Of a stretch of 64,000 bases of DNA, positions 41,117 to 50,510 are shown piece by piece. Below the pieces are notes generated by a model. It worked only from the letters and a program-made list of their open reading frames with translations. It had not been told where the DNA came from and did no database searches. The stretch is taken from positions 930,001 to 994,000 of the forward strand of contig NZ_CP014141.1 of NCBI RefSeq assembly GCF_001535545.1, in the 5' to 3' direction. This DNA is from Thermus parvatiensis. GTDB lineage: Bacteria > Deinococcota > Deinococci > Deinococcales > Thermaceae. Position 1 is the stretch's first letter. Every line of letters starts with the position of its first letter. Made by a program: the position numbers and the translations under genes.

Positions 41117-41971
41117 TCACACCTCCCGCAGGTGGGCCCGGCTTGCGGCGAAAGCCCCGCCTGCGCCCAGGACGAGGGCCAGGAGGAGGACGAGGCCCGC
41201 CGTCCGTCCCAGGTCCTCGGGGGAAAGGACGGGGACGAAGGGCAGGAGGGTTTGGACCGCCTGGGCCAAGGCCCGGTAGAGGAAGGCCCCCACGGCCACG
41301 GCGAGAAGCCCCGCCCCCAAGGTGAGGAGCGTTCCCTCCACGACGAAGGGGGCCTGGATGAACCGCCGGGTGGCGCCCACGAGGAGCATGATGCCCAGGG
41401 CCTCCCGCCGGCTTTCCACCGAGAGGCGGATGGAGCCCATGACGCTGAAGAAGGTGTTGAGGAGGAGAAGCCCCACGAGGACCAGCATGGCCACGCGGCT
41501 CCCCTGGAGGAGCTGGACGAGCCTTTCCGTGATCTCTCCCCCGTACTCCACCCCTTCCACCCCGGGGAGGCGGGCGAGGCGCTCCGCCACCCGCCGCACC
41601 GCCTCGGGTTCCCTAAGCCGCAGGCGCAGGGTGTCGGGCAGGGGGTTTTCCACCAGGTCCTTGGCCTCCGCCAGGTAGGGGTAGTCCAGGACCAGCTGGG
41701 CCAGGGCCTCCTCCTTGGTCTGGAGCCGGGCGGAGGCCACCTCGGGCCACTCCTGGATCTCGGCGAGAAGGCCTTCCACGTCCGCCTTGGCGCCGAGGAA
41801 GGCCGCCACCTCCAGCTCCCGCTCCATGGTCTGGACCACCCGCTCCAGGTTCCAGAGGAGGAGCCCCAGGAAGTAGAGCAGGGTGAAGGAGACCAGGGCG
41901 GTGAAGAAGGTGGCGAGGCTTGCCGTGGGGTGGCGGAAAACCTGCTTTAGCCCCTCGCGGATGGCGTACAC
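41117..41971 (-). CDS. ftsX: cell division protein FtsX
   Basis: Membrane subunit of FtsEX, which gates peptidoglycan hydrolysis at the septum. It has 284 residues with four TM segments (ATFFTALVSFTLLYFLGLLL; then three after residue 160), a periplasmic loop of about 110 residues after TM1, and SRREALGIMLLVGATRRFIQAPFVVEGTLL, the FtsX hallmark. GTG 41971 is leaderless by spacing. ftsE is not adjacent, which is unusual; its partner is instead the EnvC-like gene directly downstream. Confidence 0.94.
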   Translation of the reverse strand: MYAIREGLKQVFRHPTASLATFFTALVSFTLLYFLGLLLWNLERVVQTMERELEVAAFLGAKADVEGLLAEIQEWPEVASARLQTKEEALAQLVLDYPYLAEAKDLVENPLPDTLRLRLREPEAVRRVAERLARLPGVEGVEYGGEITERLVQLLQGSRVAMLVLVGLLLLNTFFSVMGSIRLSVESRREALGIMLLVGATRRFIQAPFVVEGTLLTLGAGLLAVAVGAFLYRALAQAVQTLLPFVPVLSPEDLGRTAGLVLLLALVLGAGGAFAASRAHLREV

Positions 41972-41977
41972 GCCCCC

Positions 41978-41983
41978 ATCTTA
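41978..41983 (-). promoter_or_regulatory. -10 box of leaderless ftsX
   Basis: TAAGAT, then GGGGGC (6 bases), then GTG 41971. It overlaps nothing upstream; the M24 peptidase gene ends at 41995. Confidence 0.6.
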
Positions 41984-41994
41984 CGGGCTTTGCA

Positions 41995-43029
41995 TTAGAG
42001 CTCCTGAAAGTCCCGGGGAAAGCGGGAGAGGAGCTCCACGCCGCTTTCGGTGAGGAGGACGAGCTCCTCAAGCCGCACGCCCCCAAGCCCCGGCAGGTAG
42101 ACCCCGGGCTCCACCGTGACCACCATGCCGGGCTCCAGGACGTCCTCGCCGTAGGGGGAGAGGCTCGGCCCCTCGTGGACGGCGAGGCCCACCCCGTGGC
42201 CCAGGGAGTGGACGAAGTAGCGGTCCAGCCCGTGGGCCTCCAGCGCTTTTCGGGCCACCGCGTCCACCTCCTTGCCCGTCTTCCCAGGGGCCAAGGCGGC
42301 GAGGGCCGCCTCCAGGGCCTCCGCCACCGCCTTGTAGGCCCGGCGGAGCTCCTCCTTGGGCCTGCCGAGGGCGAAGGTGCGGGTCATGTCCGAGTGGTAC
42401 CCCTCAAGCCGCGCCCCGAGGTCCAGGGTGACGAGCTCCCCTGCCTTTAGGCGCTTCTCCGAGGCCCGCGCGTGGGGCAGGGCCCCCCGCTCCCCGGAGG
42501 CCACGATGGGGGGGAAGGCCGCCCCTTCGGCCCCCCGCCTTTTGAGGAAGAACTCCACCTCCAGGGCGATCTCCCGCTCCTCCACCCCGGGCCTGAGGAG
42601 GGGGAGGACGTGGGCCAGGGCCTCCTCCGCCAGGGCCTGGGCCTTGCGGATCCTTTCCACCTCCTCCGGGGTTTTGCGGAGCCGGAGCTTTTCCACCACC
42701 CCCTTGGTGGGCACCCACTCGGCGGGGACGAGCTCCCTCAGGCGCTCCAGGGCGGCGTAGGGGAGGTGCTCGGCCTCAAAGCCCACCCGGCCCTTCAGGG
42801 TCTTGAGGAGGGCCTCCCGCTCTTCCCGTCTGAGGACCTTGGCGGGGATGCGGCTTTCCCTTTCGGCCTCCGGGTAGCGGGGGTCGGTGAGGAGGAAGGC
42901 CCCTTCCCCCGTGATCAGGACCTGGGCGTCCTCGGGGTGGGGGAAGCCCGAAAGGTAGCGGACGTTCTCCGGCCGGGTGACGAGGAGGGCGTCAAGCCCG
43001 AGAGGTTCTAGGAGGTCCTTCGGCAGCAC
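41995..43029 (-). CDS. M24-family Xaa-Pro aminopeptidase/dipeptidase
   Basis: Cytosolic metallopeptidase cleaving N-terminal Xaa-Pro bonds. It has 344 residues: an N-terminal creatinase-like domain (about 1-115, ALLVTRPENVRYLSGF) and a pita-bread catalytic domain. Metal ligands of M24: D in VTLDLGARLEGYHSDMTRTF (two Asp), H in VHSLGHGVGLAVHEGP, E in VVTVEPGVYLPG and E in GGVRLEELVLL. Whether it acts on dipeptides (PepQ) or longer peptides (PepP) cannot be told. GTG 43029 is leaderless by spacing. Confidence 0.92.
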   Translation of the reverse strand: MLPKDLLEPLGLDALLVTRPENVRYLSGFPHPEDAQVLITGEGAFLLTDPRYPEAERESRIPAKVLRREEREALLKTLKGRVGFEAEHLPYAALERLRELVPAEWVPTKGVVEKLRLRKTPEEVERIRKAQALAEEALAHVLPLLRPGVEEREIALEVEFFLKRRGAEGAAFPPIVASGERGALPHARASEKRLKAGELVTLDLGARLEGYHSDMTRTFALGRPKEELRRAYKAVAEALEAALAALAPGKTGKEVDAVARKALEAHGLDRYFVHSLGHGVGLAVHEGPSLSPYGEDVLEPGMVVTVEPGVYLPGLGGVRLEELVLLTESGVELLSRFPRDFQEL

Positions 43030-43035
43030 GGGGGC

Positions 43036-43041
43036 ACTATA
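43036..43041 (-). promoter_or_regulatory. -10 box of leaderless M24 peptidase gene
   Basis: TATAGT, then GCCCCC (6 bases), then GTG 43029. Confidence 0.65.
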
Positions 43042-43089
43042 CCCAAGGGCCTTCCCCCGGTAAAGCCCGGGGGGGCCTATGGGGCGGCC

Positions 43090-46000
43090 TCACGTTGCCC
43101 GGGCCAAGTGGAAGACCGCCTTGCCCTCCTCGTCCTCCACCCGGGCCTCAAACCCGCCGAAAAGGCCCTCCCCGAAGGCGGTGGCCAGCACCTCCTCGGC
43201 GATCCAGGCCCCGTGCCGCTTGAGGGCCTCGAGGTAGGGGCCCTCCGCCTCGTAGCCCACCCGGATCCGGTCCGAGACCCTGAGGCCCATGTCTTTGCGG
43301 GCCTGCTGCAGGAGGCGGATGAGGTCGCGGGCAAGGCCCTCCATGCGGAGCGCTTCCGTGACCTCCACCTTGAGGGCGGCCACGTACCCGTCCTTCTCCA
43401 GGGCCTGGTAGCCCTTGGGGGCCTCGGCCTCGAGGAGGACCTCCTCCGGGAGGAGGGTGAGGGCCTCGCCCTCCACCTCCAGGGGAATGGCCTCGCCCTT
43501 AAGCGCCAAGGTGGCGGCGCGCTCCCTTTCCCTCTGCAGGGCCTCCCGGATCTTGGGGACGAGCTTGCCGTACTTCCTCCCCAGGAGCTTGAGGTTGGGC
43601 AGGACCCGGTAGGAGAGGATCTCCTCCCCGGGTTCCAACACCCGCACCTCCTTAACGTTGAGTTCCTCGGCGATCTCGTGGGCGAAGCGCTTTAACCCCT
43701 CCCGCTCCAAGGCCGTGGGAGCGGTCACGAGGAGGAGGGGAAGGGGGGTGCGGGTCTTGACCCCGCTTTTCGCCCGGGCCGCCCGGGCCAGGTCCACCAC
43801 CTTAAGCACCGCCCGCATCTGGGCCACCAGGGCCTCGTCCGCGAGGGCCGGGTCGGCCTCGGGCCAGTCGGCGAGATGGACGCTCTCCTTGGCCTCGGGC
43901 CGGACGCTCCGCACCAGGTTCTGCCACAGGACCTCAGCGAGGAAGGGGGTGAAGGGGGCAGCGAGGGTGGCCACCAGGACCAGGGCCTCGTAGAGGGTGG
44001 CGTAGGCCGCCTCCCGGTCCAGGGCGTCCTCGTTCTTCCAGAAGCGGCGCCGGTTCCTGCGGACGTACCACTGGGAGAGGTCCTCCACCACGAAGTCCCT
44101 CAGGGCGCGGGCGCTCGTGGTGGGGTCGTAGGCCTCGAGGGCCTCCGTCACCCTCTGGATGAGGTCCTGCATGCGGGCGAGGAGCCAGCGGTCCATCTCG
44201 GGCCGCTTCTTTGGGGGAGGGGGGTTCTTGAGGTCGGGCCGGTCCAGGTTGGCGTAGGTCACGAAGAAGCTGTAGACGTTCCAAAGGGTGAGGAAGTAGT
44301 CCCGCACCGTTTCCCGGACCAGGTTGGGCCCGAAGCGCCGGTCGGCCTCGGGGGGCGCGGAGACGTAGATGTACCACCTGAGGGCGTCCGCCCCAAACTC
44401 CCGGATGATGTCCCAGGGGTCCACCACGTTCCCCTTGGACTTGGACATCTTTTGGCCTTTCTCGTCCAGGATGAGGCCGTGACAGATCACGTTCTTGAAG
44501 GCGATGGAGCCGAAGAGCATCACCCCAAGCTGGTGGAGAGAGTTGAACCAGCCCCGGGTCTGATCAATCCCCTCGGCGATGAAGTCTGCGGGGAAGCTCT
44601 CCCGGAACGTCTCTTGGTGCTCAAAGGGGTAGTGTAAGGAGGCGAAGGGCATGGCCCCGGAGTCGTACCAGACGTCAATGACGTAGGGGACGCGGCGCAT
44701 GGTCCCGCCGCAGGCACAGGCGAGCTCCACCTGGTCCACGTAGGGGCGGTGGGGGTCAAAGGGCTCGGGGAGGGGCTTGGTGGCCCTTTCCCTTAGCTCC
44801 TGGAAGCTCCCGATGGCCTCCTCCTTGCCGCACGCCTGGCAGACCCAGATGGGGAGGGGCGTCCCCCAGTAGCGGTTGCGGCTTAAGGCCCAGTCCACGA
44901 GGTTCTTGAGCCACTCCCCGTAGCGGCCCTCCTTGATGTGGGGGGGCACCCAGTTGATCTCCTGGTTCTTGCGGATGAGCTCGTCCTTGAAGAGGGTATT
45001 TTTGATGAACCAGCTCTCCGTGGCGTAGTACATGAGGGGGGTGGAGCAACGCCAGCAGTGGGGGTAGCTGTGGAGGTAGCCCTCTTCTTTGAAGAGAAGG
45101 CCCCGCCCCCTGAGGTCCCTTAGGATCGCCCGGTTGGCCTCGCGGAAGAAGAGGCCCTTAAACGGCTCCACGAGGAGCTTCCCCTCCTCGTCCACGGTCT
45201 TCAGGAGGGGAAGCCCGTAGACCCTCGCCGTCTCCAGGTCCTCGGCGCCGAAGGCGGGGGCCTGGTGGACGATGCCCGTCCCGTCCTCTTGGCTCACGTA
45301 GTCGGCGAGGACCACGAAGTAGCCCCTTTCCAGGGCCTGGGGGTAGGGGGGGGTGTAGGGGAGGCCCTCCAGGGCCTTGCCCGGGAAGGTTTTGAGGACC
45401 GGGGCTTCCTCGCCCAAAAGCTTCCTCCCCAGCCCCTCCTCCAGGATCAGGGCTTCTTCCCCCACCTGGAAGGCGGCGTAGGTGTACTCCGGGTGGACCG
45501 CCGCGGCCACGTTCCCGGGCAGGGTCCAGGGGGTGGTGGTCCAGATGAGGAGGCTCGCCTTCTTAAGGCCTAGCCGCTCAGGGGTCTTCAAGGGGAAGCG
45601 GACGTAGACCGAGGGGTCGGTGATCTCCTTGTACCCCAGAGCGACCTCGTGGGAGGAGAGGGGGGTGCCGCAGCGGGGGCAGTAGGGCACCACCTTGTGG
45701 TCCCGGTAAAGGAGGCCCCGGTCAAAAAGATTCTTCAAGCTCCACCAGATGCTCTCAATGTAGGTGGGTTCCAGGGTGGCGTAGGCGTTCTCCAGGTCCA
45801 CCCAGTAGGCGATGCGCTCGGTAAAGACCTCCCACTCCTTCTCGTAGGTGAAGACGGACTCACGGCAGGCCTGGTTGAAGCGCTCAATGCCGTAGGCCTC
45901 AATCTCCCGCTTGCTCTTGAGGCCGAGCTTCTTCTCCACCTCGAGCTCCACGGGAAGCCCGTGGGTGTCCCAGCCCGCCCTCCGGGGTGCGTAGTAGCCC

Positions 46001-46221
46001 CGCATGGTCTTGTAGCGGGGGAAGAGGTCCTTGTAGCTCCGGGCCTGGGCGTGGCCCACGTGGGGGAGGCCGTTGGCGGTGGGGGGTCCTTCGTAGACGA
46101 CGTAGCGGGGACCACCCTTGCGGTTTTCCACGCTCTTTTGGAAGATCTTTTCCCGCTTCCAGAAGGCCAAAACCTCCTCTTCCAGCTTGGGAAAGTTGGG
46201 CTCGCCGACCTCCTTGAACAT
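43090..46221 (-). CDS. ileS: isoleucyl-tRNA synthetase
   Basis: Class Ia synthetase charging tRNA-Ile with editing of valine. It has 1043 residues, equal to the crystallised T. thermophilus enzyme, and the same start [24 protein letters not shown] motif as [13 protein letters not shown] as [16 protein letters not shown]1 editing domain with [13 protein letters not shown] and [17 protein letters not shown], and paired Cys zinc sites (CPRCG, CWRC, CQACG, CACGG). ATG 46221 has AGGAGG 6 bases before it. An upstream extension of the frame runs into the T-box leader and is not coding. Confidence 0.98.
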   Translation of the reverse strand: MFKEVGEPNFPKLEEEVLAFWKREKIFQKSVENRKGGPRYVVYEGPPTANGLPHVGHAQARSYKDLFPRYKTMRGYYAPRRAGWDTHGLPVELEVEKKLGLKSKREIEAYGIERFNQACRESVFTYEKEWEVFTERIAYWVDLENAYATLEPTYIESIWWSLKNLFDRGLLYRDHKVVPYCPRCGTPLSSHEVALGYKEITDPSVYVRFPLKTPERLGLKKASLLIWTTTPWTLPGNVAAAVHPEYTYAAFQVGEEALILEEGLGRKLLGEEAPVLKTFPGKALEGLPYTPPYPQALERGYFVVLADYVSQEDGTGIVHQAPAFGAEDLETARVYGLPLLKTVDEEGKLLVEPFKGLFFREANRAILRDLRGRGLLFKEEGYLHSYPHCWRCSTPLMYYATESWFIKNTLFKDELIRKNQEINWVPPHIKEGRYGEWLKNLVDWALSRNRYWGTPLPIWVCQACGKEEAIGSFQELRERATKPLPEPFDPHRPYVDQVELACACGGTMRRVPYVIDVWYDSGAMPFASLHYPFEHQETFRESFPADFIAEGIDQTRGWFNSLHQLGVMLFGSIAFKNVICHGLILDEKGQKMSKSKGNVVDPWDIIREFGADALRWYIYVSAPPEADRRFGPNLVRETVRDYFLTLWNVYSFFVTYANLDRPDLKNPPPPKKRPEMDRWLLARMQDLIQRVTEALEAYDPTTSARALRDFVVEDLSQWYVRRNRRRFWKNEDALDREAAYATLYEALVLVATLAAPFTPFLAEVLWQNLVRSVRPEAKESVHLADWPEADPALADEALVAQMRAVLKVVDLARAARAKSGVKTRTPLPLLLVTAPTALEREGLKRFAHEIAEELNVKEVRVLEPGEEILSYRVLPNLKLLGRKYGKLVPKIREALQRERERAATLALKGEAIPLEVEGEALTLLPEEVLLEAEAPKGYQALEKDGYVAALKVEVTEALRMEGLARDLIRLLQQARKDMGLRVSDRIRVGYEAEGPYLEALKRHGAWIAEEVLATAFGEGLFGGFEARVEDEEGKAVFHLARAT

Positions 46222-46510
46222 CTCCCACCTCCTAGCAAAACGCCCGCGCCCGAAGGCGCGGACGAAAGCCACAAAAGGCTTCCGCGGTACCACCGCGCTT
46301 CCTGGGGAAGCCCCCAGGCCCTCGTTGGGGCGCGATCACGGGCGCCACCCGGCGGGCATTACTCGGGGCCTTGGGCCCCTTTCCTCCCGCGGCTCCGGGG
46401 CGATCTTCCCGCCTGCCCTCACCGCCGGGCTCCCACCCTCCCCGGCTCGCTTGGGGCTCTTGGGCAGGGGTACTCTCCCCATCCTCGCCTTTACACCGCC
46501 TGCTTCCTGG
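46222..46510 (-). promoter_or_regulatory. T-box riboswitch leader of ileS
   Basis: The minus strand before ileS carries the T-box sequence GGTGGTACCGCGG (46294-46282), which pairs with the CCA end of uncharged tRNA. Upstream is a stem I region with GAGAGTACC (AG-type internal loop) and a loop GGAAGATCGCC holding an ATC isoleucine specifier (46404-46402). After the T-box comes CCGCGCC-TTCG-GGCGCGG (46261-46244), then GCG and TTTT, a short terminator-like hairpin, then AGGAGG of ileS. Uncharged tRNA-Ile should thus raise ileS expression. Whether control is by termination or by translation is not certain because the T run is short. This accounts for most of the 410 bases between ileS and fsa. 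Confidence 0.88.
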
Positions 46511-46562
46511 GGTAAAATCCCCCGTCGGCGGCTAAGCCCATGCTAGCAGCCCATGCCCTGGC

Positions 46563-46593
46563 TTGACAACGCCCGCCCGGGGCCTGCTAGACT
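46563..46593 (+). promoter_or_regulatory. fsa-rho promoter
   Basis: TTGACA (46563-46568) and TAGACT (46588-46593) preceded by TGC, an extended -10. The 19-base spacer is longer than ideal. The leader carries AAGGAG before ATG 46635. Confidence 0.55.
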
Positions 46594-46634
46594 GAGGCCA
46601 AGCCGAAACCATCCCACGCCACAAGGAGCCAGCC

Positions 46635-47306
46635 ATGGAGCTTTACTTGGACACCGCGAGCTTGGAGGAGATACGGGAGATCGCCGCTTGGGGGGTGCTC
46701 TCCGGGGTGACCACCAACCCCACCTTGGTGGCCAAGGCCTTCGCCGCCAAGGGGGAGGCCCTGACCGAGGAGGCCTTCGCCGCCCACCTACGGGCGATCT
46801 GCGAAACGGCGGGCGGCCCGGTTTCGGCGGAGGTGACGGCCCTCGAGGCCGAGGCCATGGTGGCGGAGGGCAGGCGGCTTGCCGCCATCCACCCCCAGAT
46901 CGTGGTCAAGCTCCCCACCACCGAGGAGGGCCTCAAGGCCTGCAAGCGCCTTGCCGCCGAGGGGATCAAGGTCAACATGACCCTGATCTTCTCCGCCAAC
47001 CAGGCCCTCCTTGCCGCCCGGGCGGGGGCCAGCTACGTGAGCCCCTTCCTGGGGCGGGTGGACGACATTTCCTGGGACGGGGGGGAGCTCCTTCGGGAGA
47101 TCGTGGAGATGATCCAGGTCCAGGACCTTCCCGTCAAGGTCATCGCCGCCTCCATCCGCCACCCCCGGCACGTCACCGAGGCCGCCCTTCTTGGGGCGGA
47201 CATCGCCACCATGCCCTACGCTGTTTTTAAGCAACTCCTGAAGCACCCCCTCACGGACATTGGCCTTAAGCGCTTTTTGGAGGATTGGGAGAAGGTTAAG
47301 CCATGA
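46635..47306 (+). CDS. fsa: fructose-6-phosphate aldolase/transaldolase-like protein
   Basis: A 223-residue TIM-barrel of the short transaldolase/FSA (TalC) family. [33 protein letters not shown], the Schiff-base lysine in [49 protein letters not shown]. The family includes both F6P aldolases and true transaldolases; the sequence does not separate them, so the symbol is provisional. It overlaps rho by ATGA, an odd pairing of sugar metabolism with transcription termination. Confidence 0.9.
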   Translation: MELYLDTASLEEIREIAAWGVLSGVTTNPTLVAKAFAAKGEALTEEAFAAHLRAICETAGGPVSAEVTALEAEAMVAEGRRLAAIHPQIVVKLPTTEEGLKACKRLAAEGIKVNMTLIFSANQALLAARAGASYVSPFLGRVDDISWDGGELLREIVEMIQVQDLPVKVIAASIRHPRHVTEAALLGADIATMPYAVFKQLLKHPLTDIGLKRFLEDWEKVKP

Positions 47307-48583
47307 GAAGAAAGGAAAACCTGCAGGAAACCCCCCTAACTTACCAGGAGCTTGCCAGCAAGATCCTGCCCGAGCTCCACCTCCTGGCCCAGGAGGCGGG
47401 CATTGAAGGTTACAAGCGCATGAAGAAGGACCAGCTCATCATGGCCCTCCTGGAGCGGCAGACCCAGGGAGAGGGGCTGAGGCTGGTCAAGGGCTACCTG
47501 GAGATCAGCCAGGACGGGTACGGCTTCCTCACCGAGAACCTCCACAACCTGGAGTCCCGGGTGGCCATCGTCTCGGCGGGGCTCATCAAGCAGTACGCCC
47601 TGAGGGCCGGGGACTACGTGGTGGGCCAGGCCAGGCCGCCCCGGGAGAACGAGCGCTACGCCACCCTCCTCAAGGTGGAGGCGGTGAACAACCTGGACCC
47701 CGAGGCCGCCAAGAACCGCCCCCGCTTTGACGAGCTCATCCCCCAGTTCCCCGACCGGCAGATCAAGCTGGAGACCACGCCGGACGAGCTCTCTACCCGG
47801 GTCATTGACCTCCTCGCCCCCATCGGCCGGGGGCAGCGGGGCCTCATCGTGGCCCCTCCCAAGGCGGGGAAGACCACCCTCCTCAAGAAGATCGCCAACG
47901 CCGTCCTCAAGAACGAGCCCGACATCAAGGTCATCGTCCTCCTCATTGACGAGCGCCCCGAGGAGGTCACGGACTTCCGGGAGAGCGTCCAAGGCGCCGA
48001 GGTCATCGCCAGCACCTTTGACGAGCCGCCCCAGAACCACATCCGGGTAGCGGAGTTCGTCCACGAGCGGGCCAAGCGCATCGTGGAGGAGGGTGGGCAT
48101 GTGATGATCCTTCTGGACTCCATCACCCGCCTGGCCCGGGCGAACAACCTGGTGACCCCGCCCACGGGGCGGACCCTCTCGGGCGGTCTGGACTCCGCCG
48201 CCCTCTACTTCCCCAAGCGCTTCCTGGGGGCGGCCCGGAACATCCGGGGGGGCGGGAGCCTCACCATCCTGGCCACCGCCCTCGTGGAGACGGGTAGCCG
48301 CATGGACGACGTCATCTTTGAGGAGTTCAAGGGGACGGGCAACATGGAGCTCCACCTCTCCCGCCGCCTCGAGGAGCGCCGCATCTTCCCCGCCATCGAC
48401 ATCCTCAAGTCCGGCACCCGCCGGGAAGAGCTCCTTCTCGGTGAGGAGGTCACCCACAAGATGTGGCTTCTCCGGAAGGTCCTGGCGGATATGGACCCCG
48501 CGGAGGCCATGGAGATGCTCCTCGCCCGGCTCGCCCGCACCAAGAACAACAAGGAGTTCCTGGCCTCCCTGGCGGCCCGCTGA
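47303..48583 (+). CDS. rho: transcription termination factor Rho
   Basis: Hexameric RNA-dependent ATPase ending transcription. It has 426 residues: N-terminal helix bundle, cold-shock-type RNA-binding domain ([20 protein letters not shown]), ATPase domain with Walker [16 protein letters not shown], Walker [16 protein letters not shown]-loop [20 protein letters not shown] and R-loop [20 protein letters not shown]. The basic N-terminus begins [19 protein letters not shown] 47303 overlaps the fsa stop. No separate promoter is seen. Confidence 0.98.
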   Translation: MRRKENLQETPLTYQELASKILPELHLLAQEAGIEGYKRMKKDQLIMALLERQTQGEGLRLVKGYLEISQDGYGFLTENLHNLESRVAIVSAGLIKQYALRAGDYVVGQARPPRENERYATLLKVEAVNNLDPEAAKNRPRFDELIPQFPDRQIKLETTPDELSTRVIDLLAPIGRGQRGLIVAPPKAGKTTLLKKIANAVLKNEPDIKVIVLLIDERPEEVTDFRESVQGAEVIASTFDEPPQNHIRVAEFVHERAKRIVEEGGHVMILLDSITRLARANNLVTPPTGRTLSGGLDSAALYFPKRFLGAARNIRGGGSLTILATALVETGSRMDDVIFEEFKGTGNMELHLSRRLEERRIFPAIDILKSGTRREELLLGEEVTHKMWLLRKVLADMDPAEAMEMLLARLARTKNNKEFLASLAAR

Positions 48584-48643
48584 TCCATCCCCTCGGGTTC
48601 CGGTGCCGTCCTCCCGGGGGCGCCGGGGCCCACAACGGGATGG

Positions 48644-48649
48644 TATACT
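48644..48649 (+). promoter_or_regulatory. -10 box of the riboflavin operon
   Basis: TATACT just upstream of the FMN riboswitch; transcription should start near 48656 at the small GGTGC-TTCG-GCACC hairpin (48657-48670). No good -35 box is seen. Confidence 0.6.
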
Positions 48650-48668
48650 AAGGCCAGGTGCTTCGGCA

Positions 48669-48786
48669 CCTCCTTCGGGGCGGGGTGGAAGTCCCCACCG
48701 GCGGTGAAAGCCCGCGAAGCCCCTAATGGGGCCCGACCCGGTGGAATTCCGGGGCCGACGGTGAAAGTCCGGATGGGAGAAGGAGG
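48669..48786 (+). promoter_or_regulatory. FMN riboswitch (RFN element) of ribD
   Basis: The conserved RFN blocks are all present: TTCGGGGCGGGGTGGAAGTC, CCCACCGGCGGTGAAAGCCC, CCGACGGTGAAAGTCC and GGATGGGAGAAGG. Helix P1 is CCTCCTTC (48669-48676) with GAAGGAGG (48779-48786). The ribD ribosome site AGGAGG (48781-48786) is itself the 3' strand of P1, so binding of FMN, which stabilises P1, should hide it directly. The start codon TTG is 5 bases further on. Control by translation is therefore the likely mode; no terminator follows. Confidence 0.96.
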
Positions 48787-48791
48787 GCCAC

Positions 48792-49925
48792 TTGCGCGAT
48801 CTGGACGAGCGCTTTCTGCGTAGAGCCCTGCAGCTTGCCGAAAGGGCCCGGGGCCACACGAGCCCGAACCCCCTGGTGGGGGCGGTCCTGGTAAGGGAAG
48901 GCCGGATCGTGGGCGAGGGGTTCCATCCCAGGGCGGGGGAACCCCACGCCGAGGTCCTCGCCCTAAGGGAGGCGGGGGAGCTTGCCCGGGGGGCCACGGC
49001 CTATGTGACCCTCGAGCCCTGCGACCACTTCGGGCGCACCCCGCCTTGTTCCCTTGCCCTCCTGGAGGCCGGGGTTTCCCGGGTGGTGGTGGCGGCCCGG
49101 GAGGAAAACCCCGTGGCCCGAGGGGGGCTTGCGCGCCTGCGGGCGGGGGGGGTCCAGGTGGAGGCGGGCCTTTTGGAGGCCGAGGCCCGGGCTCAGAACG
49201 AGGTCTTCTTCACTGTGCAGAAAAAGGGCCTTCCCTTCGTCCTCCTCAAGGCGGCCCTCACCCTGGACGGGAAGGTGGCCGCCCCTTCGGGGGACGCCCG
49301 CTGGATCTCCTCGGAGGCGAGCCGCCGCGTGGCCCACGCCTACCGGCAGTGGCTTCCCGCCGTGATGGTGGGGGTGGGGACCGTCCTAAAGGACGACCCC
49401 GCCCTCACCGTGCGGGAACCCGACTTCCGCCCCTTTCCCCTCATGGTGGAGCCCCCGCCCCTCCGCGACCCCCTCAAGGTGGTCCTGGATACCGAGGCGA
49501 GGACGCCCCCCACGGCCCGCCTTTTCCAAAAGGGTCCAAGGGGCGAACCTGCCCGGGTCCTGGTCTTCGTGGGGGAGGGGGCTCCGAGGGCGCGGGTTTC
49601 CGCCCTGGAGGAGGCGGGGGCCCGGGTGGTGGCCCTCCCCCGGGAAGGGGGGCGGGTGGACCCGGAAAGGGCCCTGGCCTTCCTCCTGGAAGAGGGGGTG
49701 GACGGGGTGCTCCTGGAGGGGGGGCCGAGGCTTGCCGGGGCCTTTTTGGAAAGGGGCCTGGTGGACAAGCTCGCCCTCTTCCTCGCCCCCCGGATCCTGG
49801 GGGAGGGGAGGGGGCTTGCCGAGGGCTTTAGGGTGGAGCGGGTGGCGGAGGCCCTCCGCCTTCGCCTTGCCCGCAGGGAGTGGCTGGGGGAGGACCTCTG
49901 GCTCGAGGCCTACCCGGAGGGATAG
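48792..49925 (+). CDS. ribD: bifunctional riboflavin biosynthesis deaminase/reductase RibD
   Basis: Deaminates and reduces the pyrimidine intermediate in riboflavin synthesis. It has 377 residues: N-terminal CMP/dCMP-deaminase-like domain with zinc motif HAEVLAL and PCDHFGRTPPCSLAL, then a reductase domain (from about 145) with LKAALTLDGKVAAPSGDARW and VLLEGGPRLAGAFLERGLVD. The start is TTG 48792, set by AGGAGG in the riboswitch P1 helix; a weak start codon adds to tight control. First gene of ribD-ribE-ribBA. Confidence 0.95.
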   Translation: MRDLDERFLRRALQLAERARGHTSPNPLVGAVLVREGRIVGEGFHPRAGEPHAEVLALREAGELARGATAYVTLEPCDHFGRTPPCSLALLEAGVSRVVVAAREENPVARGGLARLRAGGVQVEAGLLEAEARAQNEVFFTVQKKGLPFVLLKAALTLDGKVAAPSGDARWISSEASRRVAHAYRQWLPAVMVGVGTVLKDDPALTVREPDFRPFPLMVEPPPLRDPLKVVLDTEARTPPTARLFQKGPRGEPARVLVFVGEGAPRARVSALEEAGARVVALPREGGRVDPERALAFLLEEGVDGVLLEGGPRLAGAFLERGLVDKLALFLAPRILGEGRGLAEGFRVERVAEALRLRLARREWLGEDLWLEAYPEG

Positions 49926-50510
49926 ATGTTCACGGGACTTGTGGAGGAAACCGGAGAGATCCTAAAAGTGGAGGAAGGGCCCTTCCTCCGGGTCCACATC
50001 GCCGCCCGGAAGGTGCTGGAGGACCTTAAGGAGGGGGACTCGGTGGCGGTGGACGGGGTCTGCCTCACCGCCGTCCGGGTGGACGGGGAGGGGTTTTGGG
50101 TGGAGCTCGCCCGGGAGACCCTGCGCCGCACCGCCCCCACCTGGCGGGTGGGCCACCGCCCCAACCTGGAAAGGGCCTTAAGGGTGGGGGACCGGCTTGG
50201 GGGGCACTTCGTCACCGGGCACGTGGACGGGGTGGCGAGGCTTTGGGAGGTCCGCGAGGCCCCCGGGGCCAAGGACTTCTACTTCCTCCCCCCCAAGGCG
50301 CTCGCCCCCTACATCGCCGAGAAGGGGAGCGTGGCCCTAAACGGGGTTTCCCTCACGGTGGCGGGGCTTGCCGGGGAGGCCTTCTGGGTGACCCTCATCC
50401 CCCACACCCTAAAGGTGACCAACCTGGGGGAGCTTAAGGTGGGGGATGGGGTGAACCTCGAGGTGGACCTCATCGCCCGGTACGTGGCGCGGCTTTTGGG
50501 GAGAGCGTGA
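49926..50510 (+). CDS. ribE: riboflavin synthase alpha chain
   Basis: Dismutates two 6,7-dimethyl-8-ribityllumazine to riboflavin and the pyrimidine. It has 194 residues as two similar barrel halves: [15 protein letters not shown] with [13 protein letters not shown] (N half), [15 protein letters not shown] and [15 protein letters not shown] (C half). ATG 49926 directly follows the ribD stop. The TGA is shared with the next start (TGATG). Functional as a trimer in the family. Confidence 0.96.
   Translation: MFTGLVEETGEILKVEEGPFLRVHIAARKVLEDLKEGDSVAVDGVCLTAVRVDGEGFWVELARETLRRTAPTWRVGHRPNLERALRVGDRLGGHFVTGHVDGVARLWEVREAPGAKDFYFLPPKALAPYIAEKGSVALNGVSLTVAGLAGEAFWVTLIPHTLKVTNLGELKVGDGVNLEVDLIARYVARLLGRA

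Noticed and set aside
46222-46293. ileS frame extended upstream to 46293
   Set aside because: It runs through the T-box hairpins; known IleRS begins MFKEVGE, and ATG 46221 has AGGAGG.
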